64,000 bases of DNA, taken from the NCBI RefSeq assembly GCF_000378005.1, contig NZ_KB899040.1, positions 5,163 through 69,162 on the forward strand. Reading direction: 5' to 3'. Below, in pieces: positions 46,329-55,310 of the stretch. The position numbers were made by a program, and so were the translations under genes. The notes beneath the pieces are model-generated. The model was not told the DNA's origin. It saw only the letters and a program-made list of their open reading frames with translations, and searched no databases. Numbering within the stretch: the stretch's first letter is position 1; every line of letters begins with the position of its first letter. The stretch comes from Coprothermobacter platensis DSM 11748 (GTDB lineage Bacteria; Coprothermobacterota; Coprothermobacteria; Coprothermobacterales; Coprothermobacteraceae).

Positions 46329-47189
46329 CTATCGCAAAATGTACACAACTGCTATGTTAATTGCAGCCAATACTAATCCCAAGCCATAGGAATAGGTAAG
46401 CATCCATTTTACCGTGAGCCGTGCAGTGACATTGTCTATAACAATTTCTAAAATAACTAAAAATAACGATGCAATTATGCCTAATACGATGTGTGGATAA
46501 AAGAAAAGCGTCGATATGCCCAGCAGTAGCATCAAGTCAAACCAGTGGGCGATATCTATAAGTCCAAGATATAAGCCAGAATAGTCTGTAAGCAACCCTC
46601 TAACGAGTTCTTGGTGTGCATGCTCTGAAGCGGAAAGGTCAAAGGGTGATTTTCTCATCTTTATACCCAGTACGATTACCATAACTAAAAAGAGTAGGGG
46701 AAGTTCTTCTATGAGAGGCCTGCCTTGGCTCATGATGACCGCTATGTTGAAACTGCCTCTCATAAGATACATGCCTACGATGATCAAAATCAGCAACGGT
46801 TCGTACGATAGCATCTGCATCAGCTCCCGTTGAGCTCCTACTTGGCTATAAGCTGATTTTACAGAGAGTGCTCCCACGACCAAAAAAACTGCACCGATGG
46901 ACATAACAAAAATGATCATGAGAAGGTCACTTTGGAAGGTGAACAAGACCAAGCTAAGTACAGATGAAGCCAGATAGATGAATACACTTATAACTTGGAA
47001 TTCATTTACGATAATGCGCTGTTTAGAAAAAAGCTTAAGCACATCATAAAAAGGTTGTAATATGGGTGGACCATATCTACCCTGCAAGCGGGCAGTAAGT
47101 TTTCTATCCAATCCAACTATTAGACCTCCAATAATGGGAAAAACGACCAAAGCCAGCAGTAAACGAAATACGATATTCAAAACGTTCAC
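46329..47189 (-). CDS. echB: Ech hydrogenase membrane subunit EchB (NuoH-like)
   Basis: 286 aa, about eight helices. Motifs shared with NuoH: DRKLTARLQGRYGPPILQPFYDVLKL and KMRKSPFDLSASEHAHQELVRG. Connects the hydrogenase module to the ion pump EchA. It overlaps echA by 4 nt. Confidence 0.95.
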   Translation of the reverse strand: MNVLNIVFRLLLALVVFPIIGGLIVGLDRKLTARLQGRYGPPILQPFYDVLKLFSKQRIIVNEFQVISVFIYLASSVLSLVLFTFQSDLLMIIFVMSIGAVFLVVGALSVKSAYSQVGAQRELMQMLSYEPLLILIIVGMYLMRGSFNIAVIMSQGRPLIEELPLLFLVMVIVLGIKMRKSPFDLSASEHAHQELVRGLLTDYSGLYLGLIDIAHWFDLMLLLGISTLFFYPHIVLGIIASLFLVILEIVIDNVTARLTVKWMLTYSYGLGLVLAAINIAVVYILR

Positions 47190-49099
47190 AGTATCACCAC
47201 CCCGAACATGGCAACAATAAGTACCGCAGCTGCTACGTCAAGCCACGGTGTCAATCTATTCTCTGAAATTACATCACTGAAATAGTAATTAGACACTTTT
47301 GCCTTTGGCATTTTAGTTTCTTTGCCCGCTACCTTTATCACCTTGTACTCCTGTGCAGATTCTCCAGGTGCATAGGGCATAGCATACTGATTTGACCCCT
47401 TTAAAACAACATAGCCGCCAAGAAGCGCCAAAGCCAAGGCTAAAAAAACAGGCCATAAGCTAAAACCACCGTAACTCGTTCCAATACTTCCTTCTTGAGC
47501 TATGACCCCCAAACGATGGAAGTATTCTACTACCTGAGGTGCAATAAGGCCATTAAAAATGCTTGTTACGGTAACACTTATGACGATGGAAAGCATGGCC
47601 AAAACACTTAAAGGTATTCTTACAAATGGATCACGTTTCTCATGTTGAACCACGTCTTTACTGGATGTCCTCGACAATAAGATTCCTATCCAGCGAGCGT
47701 AATAAACCACAGTAAGCGCACTCCCTATGGCAATCATGAAAACCAATAAAGGATTCTTAGCGGCTGTTTCTATCACAAGCCATTTACTCAGAAGCACACC
47801 GAAAGGCGGTAATAGCATTGTCACTAATCCAATAACGGTTATCAATGTAGTAAAGGGCATCTTGTTTATGAGACCTCTCATGTCTTCTATGTCTCTGCTT
47901 CCAATGCCGTGTTCAATGGTTCCCACACAAAGGAATAAAAGTGCTTTGGATATGGCGTGGAATATGAGTAACATAATTGCAGCAGCTACCGCTACTGGAC
48001 TGTTTATAGCTGCAGCCGATATGATAAGACCTAAATTGGCGATTGTGGAATAAGCGAGAATTTTTTTACCGTTGGACTGGCTTATGGCCATAAGAGAAGC
48101 TGTTATGAATGTGAACGCTCCAAAAATGGCGATAACGCCTGCTAACCATGATCCGTAGAAGGCTGGAACCAATCTGAGTATAAGATATACACCTGCCTTA
48201 ACCATGGTGCTGGAATGAAGCAGCGCTGACACAGGTGTAGGTGCAACCATGGCTCCCAAGAGCCAACTTTGGAATGGTATCTGTGCTGATTTAGTAAAAG
48301 CAGCTAAACACAAGAAAGCAAAAGGTAACAACAGCATGCCGCTTGCTCGATGGGAAATAAGTGTTTGTATGTCCACAGTGTTGAAAAAGTGGTAGCCCAA
48401 AATGATGCCTATAACAAACATAACGCCGCCGATGCTGTTTAACAGCAAGGCTCTCGTTGAGGACTGTTTTGCTTCCGCTGTCCTGTCATGTCCGATAAGC
48501 AAGAAAGAGCTGATGGTGGTTATTTCCCAGAAGAAATAAACCCAAATCAAGTCGTTTGAAAAAATGAGCGCATTCATAGCTCCTATAAACAGAAGCAAAA
48601 TAAAGAAAAAGCGATTCTGACGCGAAGGTCTTATCCCCTTGTGTTCTTCATCTTCTCTCATATAACTTATGGCGTAAATCCAAATCAATGTACCTACAAA
48701 AGATACGATCAAGTTCATGATTACTGATAAATGATCAGCGTATATGGGGTGCAGAACATCCAAATTTGCTCCAGAAAAATTCTCGAAAACAAACATGGGG
48801 ATAAGTTGCAAAAGTGTTAGCAAAATCAGCATAGCATTTTTCAGGGAAACCGATATGTATAGGATATAAAGGCTTAGTAGTAGGTCTCCTATAGCTATCC
48901 ATCGATCCAAATTAATGTTTCCTAAAGGATGGCCAGCAAATGTGTTGTAACCATAAACAGCGATTACGACTGAGGATGCCATCACTACGAGGGCGGTGGC
49001 AATAATTACTATGTTTCTCATCCTTTCGTTCTTCAGAAAATACACAATTACCGCTGAAATGAACGGCAATAAAACATTCAACAACAAACTAATCTGCAT
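47186..49099 (-). CDS. echA: Ech hydrogenase antiporter-like membrane subunit EchA (NuoL-like)
   Basis: 637 aa, about 16 helices. Proton-antiporter family: FFWEITTISSFLLIGHDR, FTKSAQIPFQSWLLGAMVAPTPVSALLHSSTMVKAG in two linked pieces, and HAISKALLFLCVGTIEH. It translocates H+ or Na+ as ferredoxin is oxidised. GGAGG precedes the ATG. First gene of echABCDEF-hypAB. Confidence 0.95.
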   Translation of the reverse strand: MQISLLLNVLLPFISAVIVYFLKNERMRNIVIIATALVVMASSVVIAVYGYNTFAGHPLGNINLDRWIAIGDLLLSLYILYISVSLKNAMLILLTLLQLIPMFVFENFSGANLDVLHPIYADHLSVIMNLIVSFVGTLIWIYAISYMREDEEHKGIRPSRQNRFFFILLLFIGAMNALIFSNDLIWVYFFWEITTISSFLLIGHDRTAEAKQSSTRALLLNSIGGVMFVIGIILGYHFFNTVDIQTLISHRASGMLLLPFAFLCLAAFTKSAQIPFQSWLLGAMVAPTPVSALLHSSTMVKAGVYLILRLVPAFYGSWLAGVIAIFGAFTFITASLMAISQSNGKKILAYSTIANLGLIISAAAINSPVAVAAAIMLLIFHAISKALLFLCVGTIEHGIGSRDIEDMRGLINKMPFTTLITVIGLVTMLLPPFGVLLSKWLVIETAAKNPLLVFMIAIGSALTVVYYARWIGILLSRTSSKDVVQHEKRDPFVRIPLSVLAMLSIVISVTVTSIFNGLIAPQVVEYFHRLGVIAQEGSIGTSYGGFSLWPVFLALALALLGGYVVLKGSNQYAMPYAPGESAQEYKVIKVAGKETKMPKAKVSNYYFSDVISENRLTPWLDVAAAVLIVAMFGVVIL

Positions 49100-49430
49100 A
49101 ATTTATCCTCCATAATGTTCAGGGTTTTGTTTTTAAGAAGCAAAAAAGGATTGTATGCGGAACGCTAAATGGTCACTGCCTTTATCAGCTATATGTAACA
49201 TATTCCATAAGGGAAACGTCGCATGCAACTGTTCGCAACCGACATTGTCCAAATTAAAACAATATGCATTCTGTACTTTCCAGTTCATATTATAATTCTT
49301 TATTGCTTCTTGCATATTCATCTCGCTTATCATATTTTATTAGCGGCTTTATTATATCAGGGGAAAAGAAACTTTTCCACTGGTTTTTACATGATAAACT
49401 TAATGTCTATAAACAAGGAGGTGGGCAGGC
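49100..49430. other. Divergent intergenic region of 331 bp between ech and a phosphatase gene
   Basis: Short open frames on both strands lack ribosome sites. Only the two outward promoter regions are expected here. On the plus side a promoter is seen (49386-49413); on the ech side no clear -35/-10 pair was found, so its start may lie further inside this gap. Confidence 0.5.
49386..49413 (+). promoter_or_regulatory. Promoter of the membrane phosphatase gene
   Basis: TTTACA (49386-49391), 16-bp spacer, TATAAA (49408-49413), followed by GGAGGTGG before the ATG. Confidence 0.55.
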
Positions 49431-50846
49431 ATGAGGAACAAGATTGGCAGGGGAAATTTGCTTATCACACTTATGAGTTTCCTCTTCATTTCTGTTCTGG
49501 AATGGTGGGCGTTTTCTCAACATGGAACATGGGGTTTATATAACTGGAACTATGACTACAGATATTTGCTAAACATAATCATTGGCTTGGGTTTTTTGAT
49601 GCCCGCAATCGTATTGGTTTTATGGTTGTTACGCAACCGGTTAAATAGCAAATGGTTTCGCGCAGGTAAAGTGTTCCTTATGGTGGTTTCTATAGCGGTT
49701 TTTGTTGCAAGTTTGGCTGTTACGTTTTTTGTTGTGGTTCCAGCTTACTCTTTAGTTGATTCCACTGAACCTGTGTTAACAGTGGAACCCCACAGTGGCT
49801 CTTTTGGTATACCCAACGCTTACATATATTTCAGAACAAAAACCGCGACTGTGGTAAGTGTTCAATGGGGAAGTAACACTGGCATACACACGTTTTCTGA
49901 TAGTGCTCCTACCAAAGAACATTTTGTACGTCTTTCGGACCTTCGTCCCGGAACGCAGTACTTTTATCAGGTTGGCAACACAGATCGGAAAACGTTTACA
50001 ACACCGTTGCTTAGCAGTACAAACACAGGTACACTGGTAACTTTTGCTGTGGGTTCTGATTTTCATTACGGTGGAGCAGATGAGGACTCTAAAGAACGAA
50101 CGCAAGGACTCAAAACTATTAGTAATGATTCAAATATCAATATGTTCTTCATGAATGGGGATATAGTGGACCTTGGTATGACAAACAAGTACTGGACACG
50201 GTTTTTTAACGATGTAAATGCAAACATGACAACACCCATAGTTCCAGTGCTTGGGAACCACGATACGCTAATAGGTGGGCTTTATCATTTTGAGCACTAT
50301 TTTTATCCGAAGCAGGTTTCAATAGAAGATGGGAATCCACTTTATCATCGTATCGATGTGGGGAACGTTCATTTCTTGGTTTTAGAAGTTCTTTGGGGAA
50401 CCGAAGAGTTCACACCGTCACAAAAACAATGGCTTGAAAGCGAACTTAAGTCTATACCCCAACAAGATTGGGTTATTGTTATTTCACATTGCTTTTACTA
50501 CTCTTCAGGTGATGTGGAAACGGGCCGTGAATGGTCTGATCACGTAGACACAACGAAACAGATTTCACCGCTCTTTGAAAAGTACCACGTGGATTTGGTT
50601 ATTTCTGGACATAACCATCATATGGAATTACTAAGCAAAGACGGTGTCACCTATGCACTGGACGGTGTGATGGGTGGTGGTTTACCTGCTCCTCGTACCA
50701 TCATTTCTCGTTATTCAAAATGGCTTTATGCTGACAGTCGTGGATTTCTTGAGGTTGTTGTGAAACCTAATCAAGCTGAGCTCATTTTCAAGAAAGATGA
50801 TGGGCAGGTCATACAGCATTTCGTTATCAGTCAAAACCAACAATGA
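49431..50846 (+). CDS. Membrane-anchored purple-acid-phosphatase-like phosphoesterase
   Basis: 471 aa. Three N-terminal helices (LITLMSFLFISVLEWWAF, LNIIIGLGFLMPAIVLVLWL, VFLMVVSIAVFVASLAVTFF), then an Fn3-like domain (about 120-215, LSDLRPGTQYFYQVGNTD) as in plant purple acid phosphatases, then the metallophosphoesterase domain: GSDFHYGG, MNGDIVDL, VLGNHDT, ISHCFYY and SGHNHHME. The catalytic domain should face outward. Substrate unknown. It sits between the two hydrogenase loci but has no evident link to either. Confidence 0.9.
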   Translation: MRNKIGRGNLLITLMSFLFISVLEWWAFSQHGTWGLYNWNYDYRYLLNIIIGLGFLMPAIVLVLWLLRNRLNSKWFRAGKVFLMVVSIAVFVASLAVTFFVVVPAYSLVDSTEPVLTVEPHSGSFGIPNAYIYFRTKTATVVSVQWGSNTGIHTFSDSAPTKEHFVRLSDLRPGTQYFYQVGNTDRKTFTTPLLSSTNTGTLVTFAVGSDFHYGGADEDSKERTQGLKTISNDSNINMFFMNGDIVDLGMTNKYWTRFFNDVNANMTTPIVPVLGNHDTLIGGLYHFEHYFYPKQVSIEDGNPLYHRIDVGNVHFLVLEVLWGTEEFTPSQKQWLESELKSIPQQDWVIVISHCFYYSSGDVETGREWSDHVDTTKQISPLFEKYHVDLVISGHNHHMELLSKDGVTYALDGVMGGGLPAPRTIISRYSKWLYADSRGFLEVVVKPNQAELIFKKDDGQVIQHFVISQNQQ

Positions 50847-50862
50847 TCGCTTGTCAAGGTTT

Positions 50863-50891
50863 TTGTGAAGGAATAGCGGCTGTGCTAAAAT
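50863..50891 (+). promoter_or_regulatory. Promoter of the sensory hydrogenase operon
   Basis: TTGTGA (50863-50868), 17-bp spacer, TAAAAT (50886-50891). CTGTGC directly before the -10 recurs before the -10 of the HydABC operon at 54680, a shared TRTGn-type extended -10. Confidence 0.65.
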
Positions 50892-50940
50892 AAAAAAGGA
50901 AAAATATCACATATTATTCTCAAGGGAGGTGAAACATTTT

Positions 50941-51417
50941 ATGACAGTACGCTTTATTACGAGGACGGCTGTCCTTTTGGCTCTTACCGTTATATTTCAG
51001 GCTTTTCATGCTCCTCAGCTTATTACAGGTACTTTAGTAAATGCCATGCTGCTCATATCTGCCGGATTTGTCGGCACATGGTCTGGTGTTATCATTGGTC
51101 TTTTCACACCAGTATTGGCGTTCCTTTTTGGAATTATGAAGTTTCCGCCTATGATCCCATTTATCATGATAGGAAACGCTGTTTATGTTTTAGTATTTTC
51201 CAGTTTGAAGAACAAACCGGTTAGCATGGTGTTGGGCTCTGTGGTGAAGTTCTTATGGCTAAGCGCAACGGTCTACTTCATGCTTCCACTCTTCGGGGTT
51301 AAGGTTCCGGCGCTTATGGTTCAGATGTTCACATTCCCACAATTAGCGACAGCCATTATGGGCGGTGTTTTAGCGTTGATTGTGCTTGTTTTCTTGAGAA
51401 AGAATTTAGTGGAGTAG
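50941..51417 (+). CDS. ECF-transporter S-component-like membrane protein
   Basis: 158 aa from ATG 50941. The GTG at 50929 is part of the GGAGGTG site. About five or six helices; FITRTAVLLALTVIFQAF and GTWSGVIIGLFTPVLAFLFG resemble substrate-binding S components of energy-coupling-factor transporters. No EcfA or EcfT is nearby. It heads the operon containing the sensory-type hydrogenase, an association I recall from other clostridial hydrogenase clusters. Ligand unknown. Confidence 0.75.
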   Translation: MTVRFITRTAVLLALTVIFQAFHAPQLITGTLVNAMLLISAGFVGTWSGVIIGLFTPVLAFLFGIMKFPPMIPFIMIGNAVYVLVFSSLKNKPVSMVLGSVVKFLWLSATVYFMLPLFGVKVPALMVQMFTFPQLATAIMGGVLALIVLVFLRKNLVE

Positions 51418-51429
51418 GGGAAGCCTTTG

Positions 51430-51801
51430 ATGAAGTTGCGAGAAGTTCGAGACATATTGAACGCCGAAGTGATCACAGGTGAAGACGCATTGGACCAAGA
51501 GGTTTGTGGAGCATGCGGAGCAGATCTCATGAGCGATGTACTCGCCTGGTCTGGTGATAAAGGTGTTCTGCTCACCGGTTTGACAAACCCTCAGGTGGTT
51601 CGGACTGCAGAAGTAGTAGGTGACGTGAAATGTATTATTTTTGTTCGCGGGAAAACACCGAGTACAGAGACTGTGGAATTAGCGAAAAAATCTGGATTCG
51701 TGCTTATGAAATGCAAATATCCCATGTTTGTCGCTTGCGGATTGCTTTTTTCGAAAGGTCTGGTGCCACGAGATTATGGAGAGATTAGCCGCATCTTATA
51801 G
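51430..51801 (+). CDS. DRTGG-domain-like protein (first copy)
   Basis: 123 aa from ATG 51430. Small alpha/beta protein: KLREVRDILNAEVITGEDALD, then ADLMSDVLAWSGDKGVLLTGLTNPQVVRTAEVVG with SDVLAW in the place of the usual DVLA core. DRTGG domains occur in regulatory proteins and bind unknown ligands. Unlike the second copy it has four Cys (VCGACG, DVKC, MKCKY), plus one more near the end. Overlaps the next gene by 26 nt. Confidence 0.75.
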   Translation: MKLREVRDILNAEVITGEDALDQEVCGACGADLMSDVLAWSGDKGVLLTGLTNPQVVRTAEVVGDVKCIIFVRGKTPSTETVELAKKSGFVLMKCKYPMFVACGLLFSKGLVPRDYGEISRIL

Positions 51802-52222
51802 ATTGGATTACGACGTCAGAGCAAGAGACTACGTTAGTGGGGGCGAAGTATCTAGTGCTTTGCGGGCCATATTAAAACAGTTGTCGCTACCTCCAGATCT
51901 TGTCAGACGTTGTTGCGTTGCTTGCTACGAAGCCGAGATGAATATCATCATCCATTCTTTTGGCGGCCATATGTCCATTGAAATATTTCCTGATAGATTG
52001 GAGATGATTGCTCAAGACAGCGGACCTGGCATAGAAGACTTGCAGAAAGCCATGCAAGAAGGCTATAGCACGGCTTCTGAGGAAGCACGCGAAATGGGCT
52101 TCGGAGCAGGAATGGGCTTGCCAAATATCAAAGCTAACACAGACTATTTTGACATTCAAACAGGTAAAGAAGGGACGACCCTCACTATGAAAGTTCTTTT
52201 TCTTAAGAAAGAGGGTGAGTAG
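51776..52222 (+). CDS. SpoIIAB/RsbW-like ATP-binding (GHKL) protein
   Basis: 148 aa from ATG 51776. N-box EAEMNIIIHS, G1 box DSGPGI and G2 box GAGMGLPNI make a complete GHKL nucleotide site, with the compact size of anti-sigma-factor serine kinases. It is embedded in the sensory hydrogenase operon, so it may be the output partner. No sigma factor or STAS antagonist is next to it. Confidence 0.82.
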   Translation: MERLAASYRLDYDVRARDYVSGGEVSSALRAILKQLSLPPDLVRRCCVACYEAEMNIIIHSFGGHMSIEIFPDRLEMIAQDSGPGIEDLQKAMQEGYSTASEEAREMGFGAGMGLPNIKANTDYFDIQTGKEGTTLTMKVLFLKKEGE

Positions 52223-53564
52223 ATACTTGTATTACCATTCTGTAACATTAGATGAAGAAAAATGCAGAGGATGTACAAATTGTATAAAAAGATGCCCTGC
52301 TGAAGCTATAAGAGTTAGAGGCGGAAAGGCGCGCATCATTGATGAACTTTGCATAGATTGTGGAGAATGCATAAGAGCATGCCCTAATCATGCAAAGATT
52401 GCTATCACAGACAGCTGGGATCTGATGGATCGTTTCCAGTACCGTATTGCTCTTCCTGCGCCTTCTTTGTATGGGCAATTCAAGAATCCTGATATAAACA
52501 GAATCCTCACCGCACTGTTGCAGATAGGTTTTGATGATGTATTTGAAGTTGCTTTAGGTGCCGACATCATTTCTCATCTGACGCGTGAAGAGATAAATCG
52601 TGGCGATCTAAAGAAACCTGTTATAAGTTCTTCTTGCCCTGCTGTGGTGCGTTTGGTTGAAATACGTTTTCCGTCTCTCCTGGGAAACGTTTTGGATTTG
52701 TGTACACCTATGGAAGCTTCTGCCATGTTGGCCAAAGATGCGGCGCAAAAGAAAACAGGTCTCAAGCGTGAAGACATCGGAGTCTTTTTTATATCGCCAT
52801 GTGGTGCAAAAGTCACCAGTGTAAGAAGGCCTATCGGCGTGGAAAATAGTGAAGTAGATGGTGTGTTTTCTCTTACCAGTGTTTATGAAAAGATAGCCAG
52901 CAAAGTAAATCATATAGAGCATCCTCTACCTTTGAGTAAGGCGTCCATGGTGGGGGTGGCGTGGGCACGCTCTGGTGGAGAAGCGGCTGGCACCATGCTG
53001 GAGAATTCCATCTATGTGGATGGCATACAAAATGTCATAAAGGTACTTGAAGAAATAGAACTGGGCAAGATGGAGGATTTGGATTTTCTCGAAGCCATGG
53101 CGTGTGTCGGTGGCTGCGTAGGGGGGCCACTTACCGTTGAAAACAATTTTGTAGCACAGCAACGTATAAAAAGGCTTAGTGAACGCATGCAGCGAGAAAG
53201 CTTTGTAGATAAGATGACAGAACAAGAGTTGGTTGATGAAGATAAGCCTGATTTAGAAAGACTTCGCTGGAGTAGGAGTTTGGAAAGAAGTAATGCCATG
53301 GAGCTGAGTGATGACATTGGGAAAGCATTAAGTATGATGCAACAGATTGATGAAGTGCTCAAGACATTGCCCGGCTTAGATTGTGGTTCATGCGGTGCAC
53401 CCACGTGTAAGACGTTGGCGGAGGATATCGTGAAGGGGCTGGCAACGGAATATGATTGTGTTTTCATATTGAAGAATAAAATCAATGATTTGGCACAGGA
53501 ACTTAACAATCTTGCCGGAAAAACACCTCCAGTTATGGGGCAGGAAAGGAGAAAGGAGCTTTGA
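52215..53564 (+). CDS. Sensory-type [FeFe]-hydrogenase homologue (HydS-like)
   Basis: 449 aa from GTG 52215. Two [4Fe-4S] sites (C17/20/23/27 and C46/49/52/56), an H-cluster domain, and a C-terminal four-Cys Fe-S motif (C390, C393, C398, C415: LDCGSCGAPTCK). H-cluster cysteines are C141 (SSSCPA), C196 (SPCGAK) and C297/C301 (MACVGGC). The proton-relay cysteine before C141 is Ser140, and the CxGGG of catalytic enzymes is reduced to CVGGP. These traits fit sensory-type group C/D enzymes rather than a catalyst. Neighbours are signalling-type proteins. No PAS domain. Confidence 0.9.
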   Translation: MSRYLYYHSVTLDEEKCRGCTNCIKRCPAEAIRVRGGKARIIDELCIDCGECIRACPNHAKIAITDSWDLMDRFQYRIALPAPSLYGQFKNPDINRILTALLQIGFDDVFEVALGADIISHLTREEINRGDLKKPVISSSCPAVVRLVEIRFPSLLGNVLDLCTPMEASAMLAKDAAQKKTGLKREDIGVFFISPCGAKVTSVRRPIGVENSEVDGVFSLTSVYEKIASKVNHIEHPLPLSKASMVGVAWARSGGEAAGTMLENSIYVDGIQNVIKVLEEIELGKMEDLDFLEAMACVGGCVGGPLTVENNFVAQQRIKRLSERMQRESFVDKMTEQELVDEDKPDLERLRWSRSLERSNAMELSDDIGKALSMMQQIDEVLKTLPGLDCGSCGAPTCKTLAEDIVKGLATEYDCVFILKNKINDLAQELNNLAGKTPPVMGQERRKEL

Positions 53565-53909
53565 ATGGCTATGAGTATAAAAGTGAGTGATCTGCTAAAG
53601 CATAATTTCACATTAATTGCCGGGGAAGGCGGCTTGAACAAAGATGTTGACGATGTTTATATTTGTGATTTGCTAAGCTGGGTTATGGCAAAGGCGAAAC
53701 AAAAAAGTGCTTGGATCACCATTCAAAGCCATGTGAACATTGTCGCTGTTGCGTTGATGGCTGATTTAAGTTGCATCATCATAGCAGAAGGCGTAGAAGC
53801 AGAAAAAGAAACTATTGATCATGCCAATGAAGAAGGCTTGCCTGTCTTGAATTATGCGGGCAGTTCTTATGAGGCAGCCATAGAACTTTATCATCTTCTC
53901 ACAACGTGA
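53565..53909 (+). CDS. DRTGG-domain-like protein (second copy)
   Basis: 114 aa. MSIKVSDLLKHNFTLIAGEGG, then DVYICDLLSWVMAKAKQKSAWITIQSHVNIVAVALMADLSCIIIAEG in pieces matches the small DRTGG-like proteins that accompany HydS genes. The first copy shares the DLLSW/DVLAW core, so the pair probably arose by duplication. GGAG precedes the ATG. Confidence 0.78.
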   Translation: MAMSIKVSDLLKHNFTLIAGEGGLNKDVDDVYICDLLSWVMAKAKQKSAWITIQSHVNIVAVALMADLSCIIIAEGVEAEKETIDHANEEGLPVLNYAGSSYEAAIELYHLLTT

Positions 53910-54628
53910 AGGTTTACTACGATCTTCATATACACAGTGCTCTCTCTCCATGCGCATCTGATGATATGACTCCTAATAACGTCATCAATATGAGTTTGTT
54001 GAAAGGGTTGAACGTAATTGCCATAACAGACCATAATTGCGCTAAAAACGTGGAAGTGTTCATGATGTTGGGCGAACGTAAGGGATTAACAATTATTCCG
54101 GGCATGGAAGTCCAAACGAAAGAAGAAGTTCACATGCTCTGCTACTTTTATACCTTGGATGCCTGCCTTGCTTTCCAAGATATGTGGGAACGCTCGCTAA
54201 CAAGGATTCCGAACCGTCCTGACTATTTTGGCAATCAACTGATTTTGGATGAAAACGATGATGTAGTCGGTGAATATCCCCTATTACTACTTACATCTTC
54301 AGCATACAGTGTGAAAGATGTTTTCCAGCTTATAAATGGCATAGGTGTAGCAGTTTTCGCTCACGTCGATAGGTCATCCTACAGCGTACTCTCTAATTTG
54401 GGATTCATACCAAGCGATGTTCCTATAAGCAGTTTAGAAGTTTCTAAATATATTTCGCCTAAAGACTTTTTAACAAAATACCCAAATTATTCTAAATACC
54501 GCATTCTCCAATCTTCTGATGCGCATTACCTGGGAGACATTATGGAGAGAGAGAACTACTTGGAATTAGAGAACGCAGTGACAATAAGCATTAAAGACAT
54601 TTTGGATGTTTTAAAAAACGTTGCGTGA
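53906..54628 (+). CDS. PHP-domain metal-dependent phosphoesterase
   Basis: 240 aa from GTG 53906, overlapping the previous gene by 4 nt. Complete PHP metal set: DLHIHS, AITDHN, PGMEVQTKEEVH, FAHVDR and SSDAHY. Related PHP proteins hydrolyse phosphate esters or cyclic dinucleotide products. It is a constant neighbour of HydS/HydABC clusters, as I recall, but its substrate is unknown. Last gene of the operon. Confidence 0.9.
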   Translation: MKVYYDLHIHSALSPCASDDMTPNNVINMSLLKGLNVIAITDHNCAKNVEVFMMLGERKGLTIIPGMEVQTKEEVHMLCYFYTLDACLAFQDMWERSLTRIPNRPDYFGNQLILDENDDVVGEYPLLLLTSSAYSVKDVFQLINGIGVAVFAHVDRSSYSVLSNLGFIPSDVPISSLEVSKYISPKDFLTKYPNYSKYRILQSSDAHYLGDIMERENYLELENAVTISIKDILDVLKNVA

Positions 54629-54656
54629 AAATTGTATAAATCGTTGTTTAGACTCG

Positions 54657-54685
54657 TTACATAATTCACAGTACTGTGCTATAAT
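54657..54685 (+). promoter_or_regulatory. Promoter of the HydABC operon with palindromic operator candidate
   Basis: TTACAT (54657-54662), 17-bp spacer, TATAAT (54680-54685). The spacer holds a perfect 12-bp palindrome CACAGTACTGTG (54667-54678) touching the -10, well placed for a repressor dimer. The start site near 54692 gives a leader of about 78 nt with AGGAGGG. Confidence 0.65.
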
Positions 54686-54769
54686 GTTTTAGGAAAAGAT
54701 GATTAGCCGTTTAGACTATGTAATGTGTAAAGACTTTAAACAAAAACAACTCTTTTAGGAGGGAAGCAA

Positions 54770-55288
54770 ATGGAACAGCTTTATGAGCTTTTTGGCACCG
54801 ATAGAGTTGAAGAATTTAGAGCCAAGCTCGATGAGCTTAAAAATGTGCCTGGCTCAATGATCTCCATCCTGAATGAGGCTCAAGAGATTTTTGGTTATGT
54901 TCCTTTTGAAGTTCAAGAGCTCATTTCCCGGGAAACCGGCGTGCCTTTAACAGAAATCTTTGGAATCGTGACGTTTTACTCGCGTTTCAGCATTATTCCT
55001 GCGGGTAAATACAAAATTAGTTTGTGCTTAGGAACTGCCTGCTACGTAAAAGGCAGCGGACAAATTTTAGAAAAACTTGAAGAAAAATTGGGCATTAAAG
55101 AGGGCAATACTACCTCAGATGGGATGTTCTCTTTAAGTGCTGCTCGCTGCTTGGGAGCCTGCGCTTTAGCTCCAGTAATGATGATAAACGGTGAAGTGTA
55201 TGGACGATTGACGCCAGATTCAGCCGTAAAGGTGATCGAGAAGATAAAACAGCAGGATTTGTCTCAAGCTGCTTCAGAGGTTGAGTAG
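54770..55288 (+). CDS. hydC: NADH/ferredoxin-type [FeFe]-hydrogenase subunit HydC (NuoE-like)
   Basis: 172 aa. The [2Fe-2S] thioredoxin-like domain has its cysteines at LCLGTACYV and ARCLGACALAP. The helical N-terminus (GSMISILNEAQEIFGYVP) is the NuoE type. Works with HydB and HydA. Strong AGGAGGG site. Confidence 0.95.
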   Translation: MEQLYELFGTDRVEEFRAKLDELKNVPGSMISILNEAQEIFGYVPFEVQELISRETGVPLTEIFGIVTFYSRFSIIPAGKYKISLCLGTACYVKGSGQILEKLEEKLGIKEGNTTSDGMFSLSAARCLGACALAPVMMINGEVYGRLTPDSAVKVIEKIKQQDLSQAASEVE

Positions 55289-55310
55289 ACCCTCTTCGGG
55301 GAAGAAAAAG

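Noticed and set aside
49133-49333. 66-codon minus-strand frame upstream of echA
   Set aside because: No ribosome site and no recognisable sequence; probably chance.
54667-54678. Palindrome as a Rex binding site
   Set aside because: Rex sites read TTGTGA-N6-TCACAA; here the half-sites face the other way.
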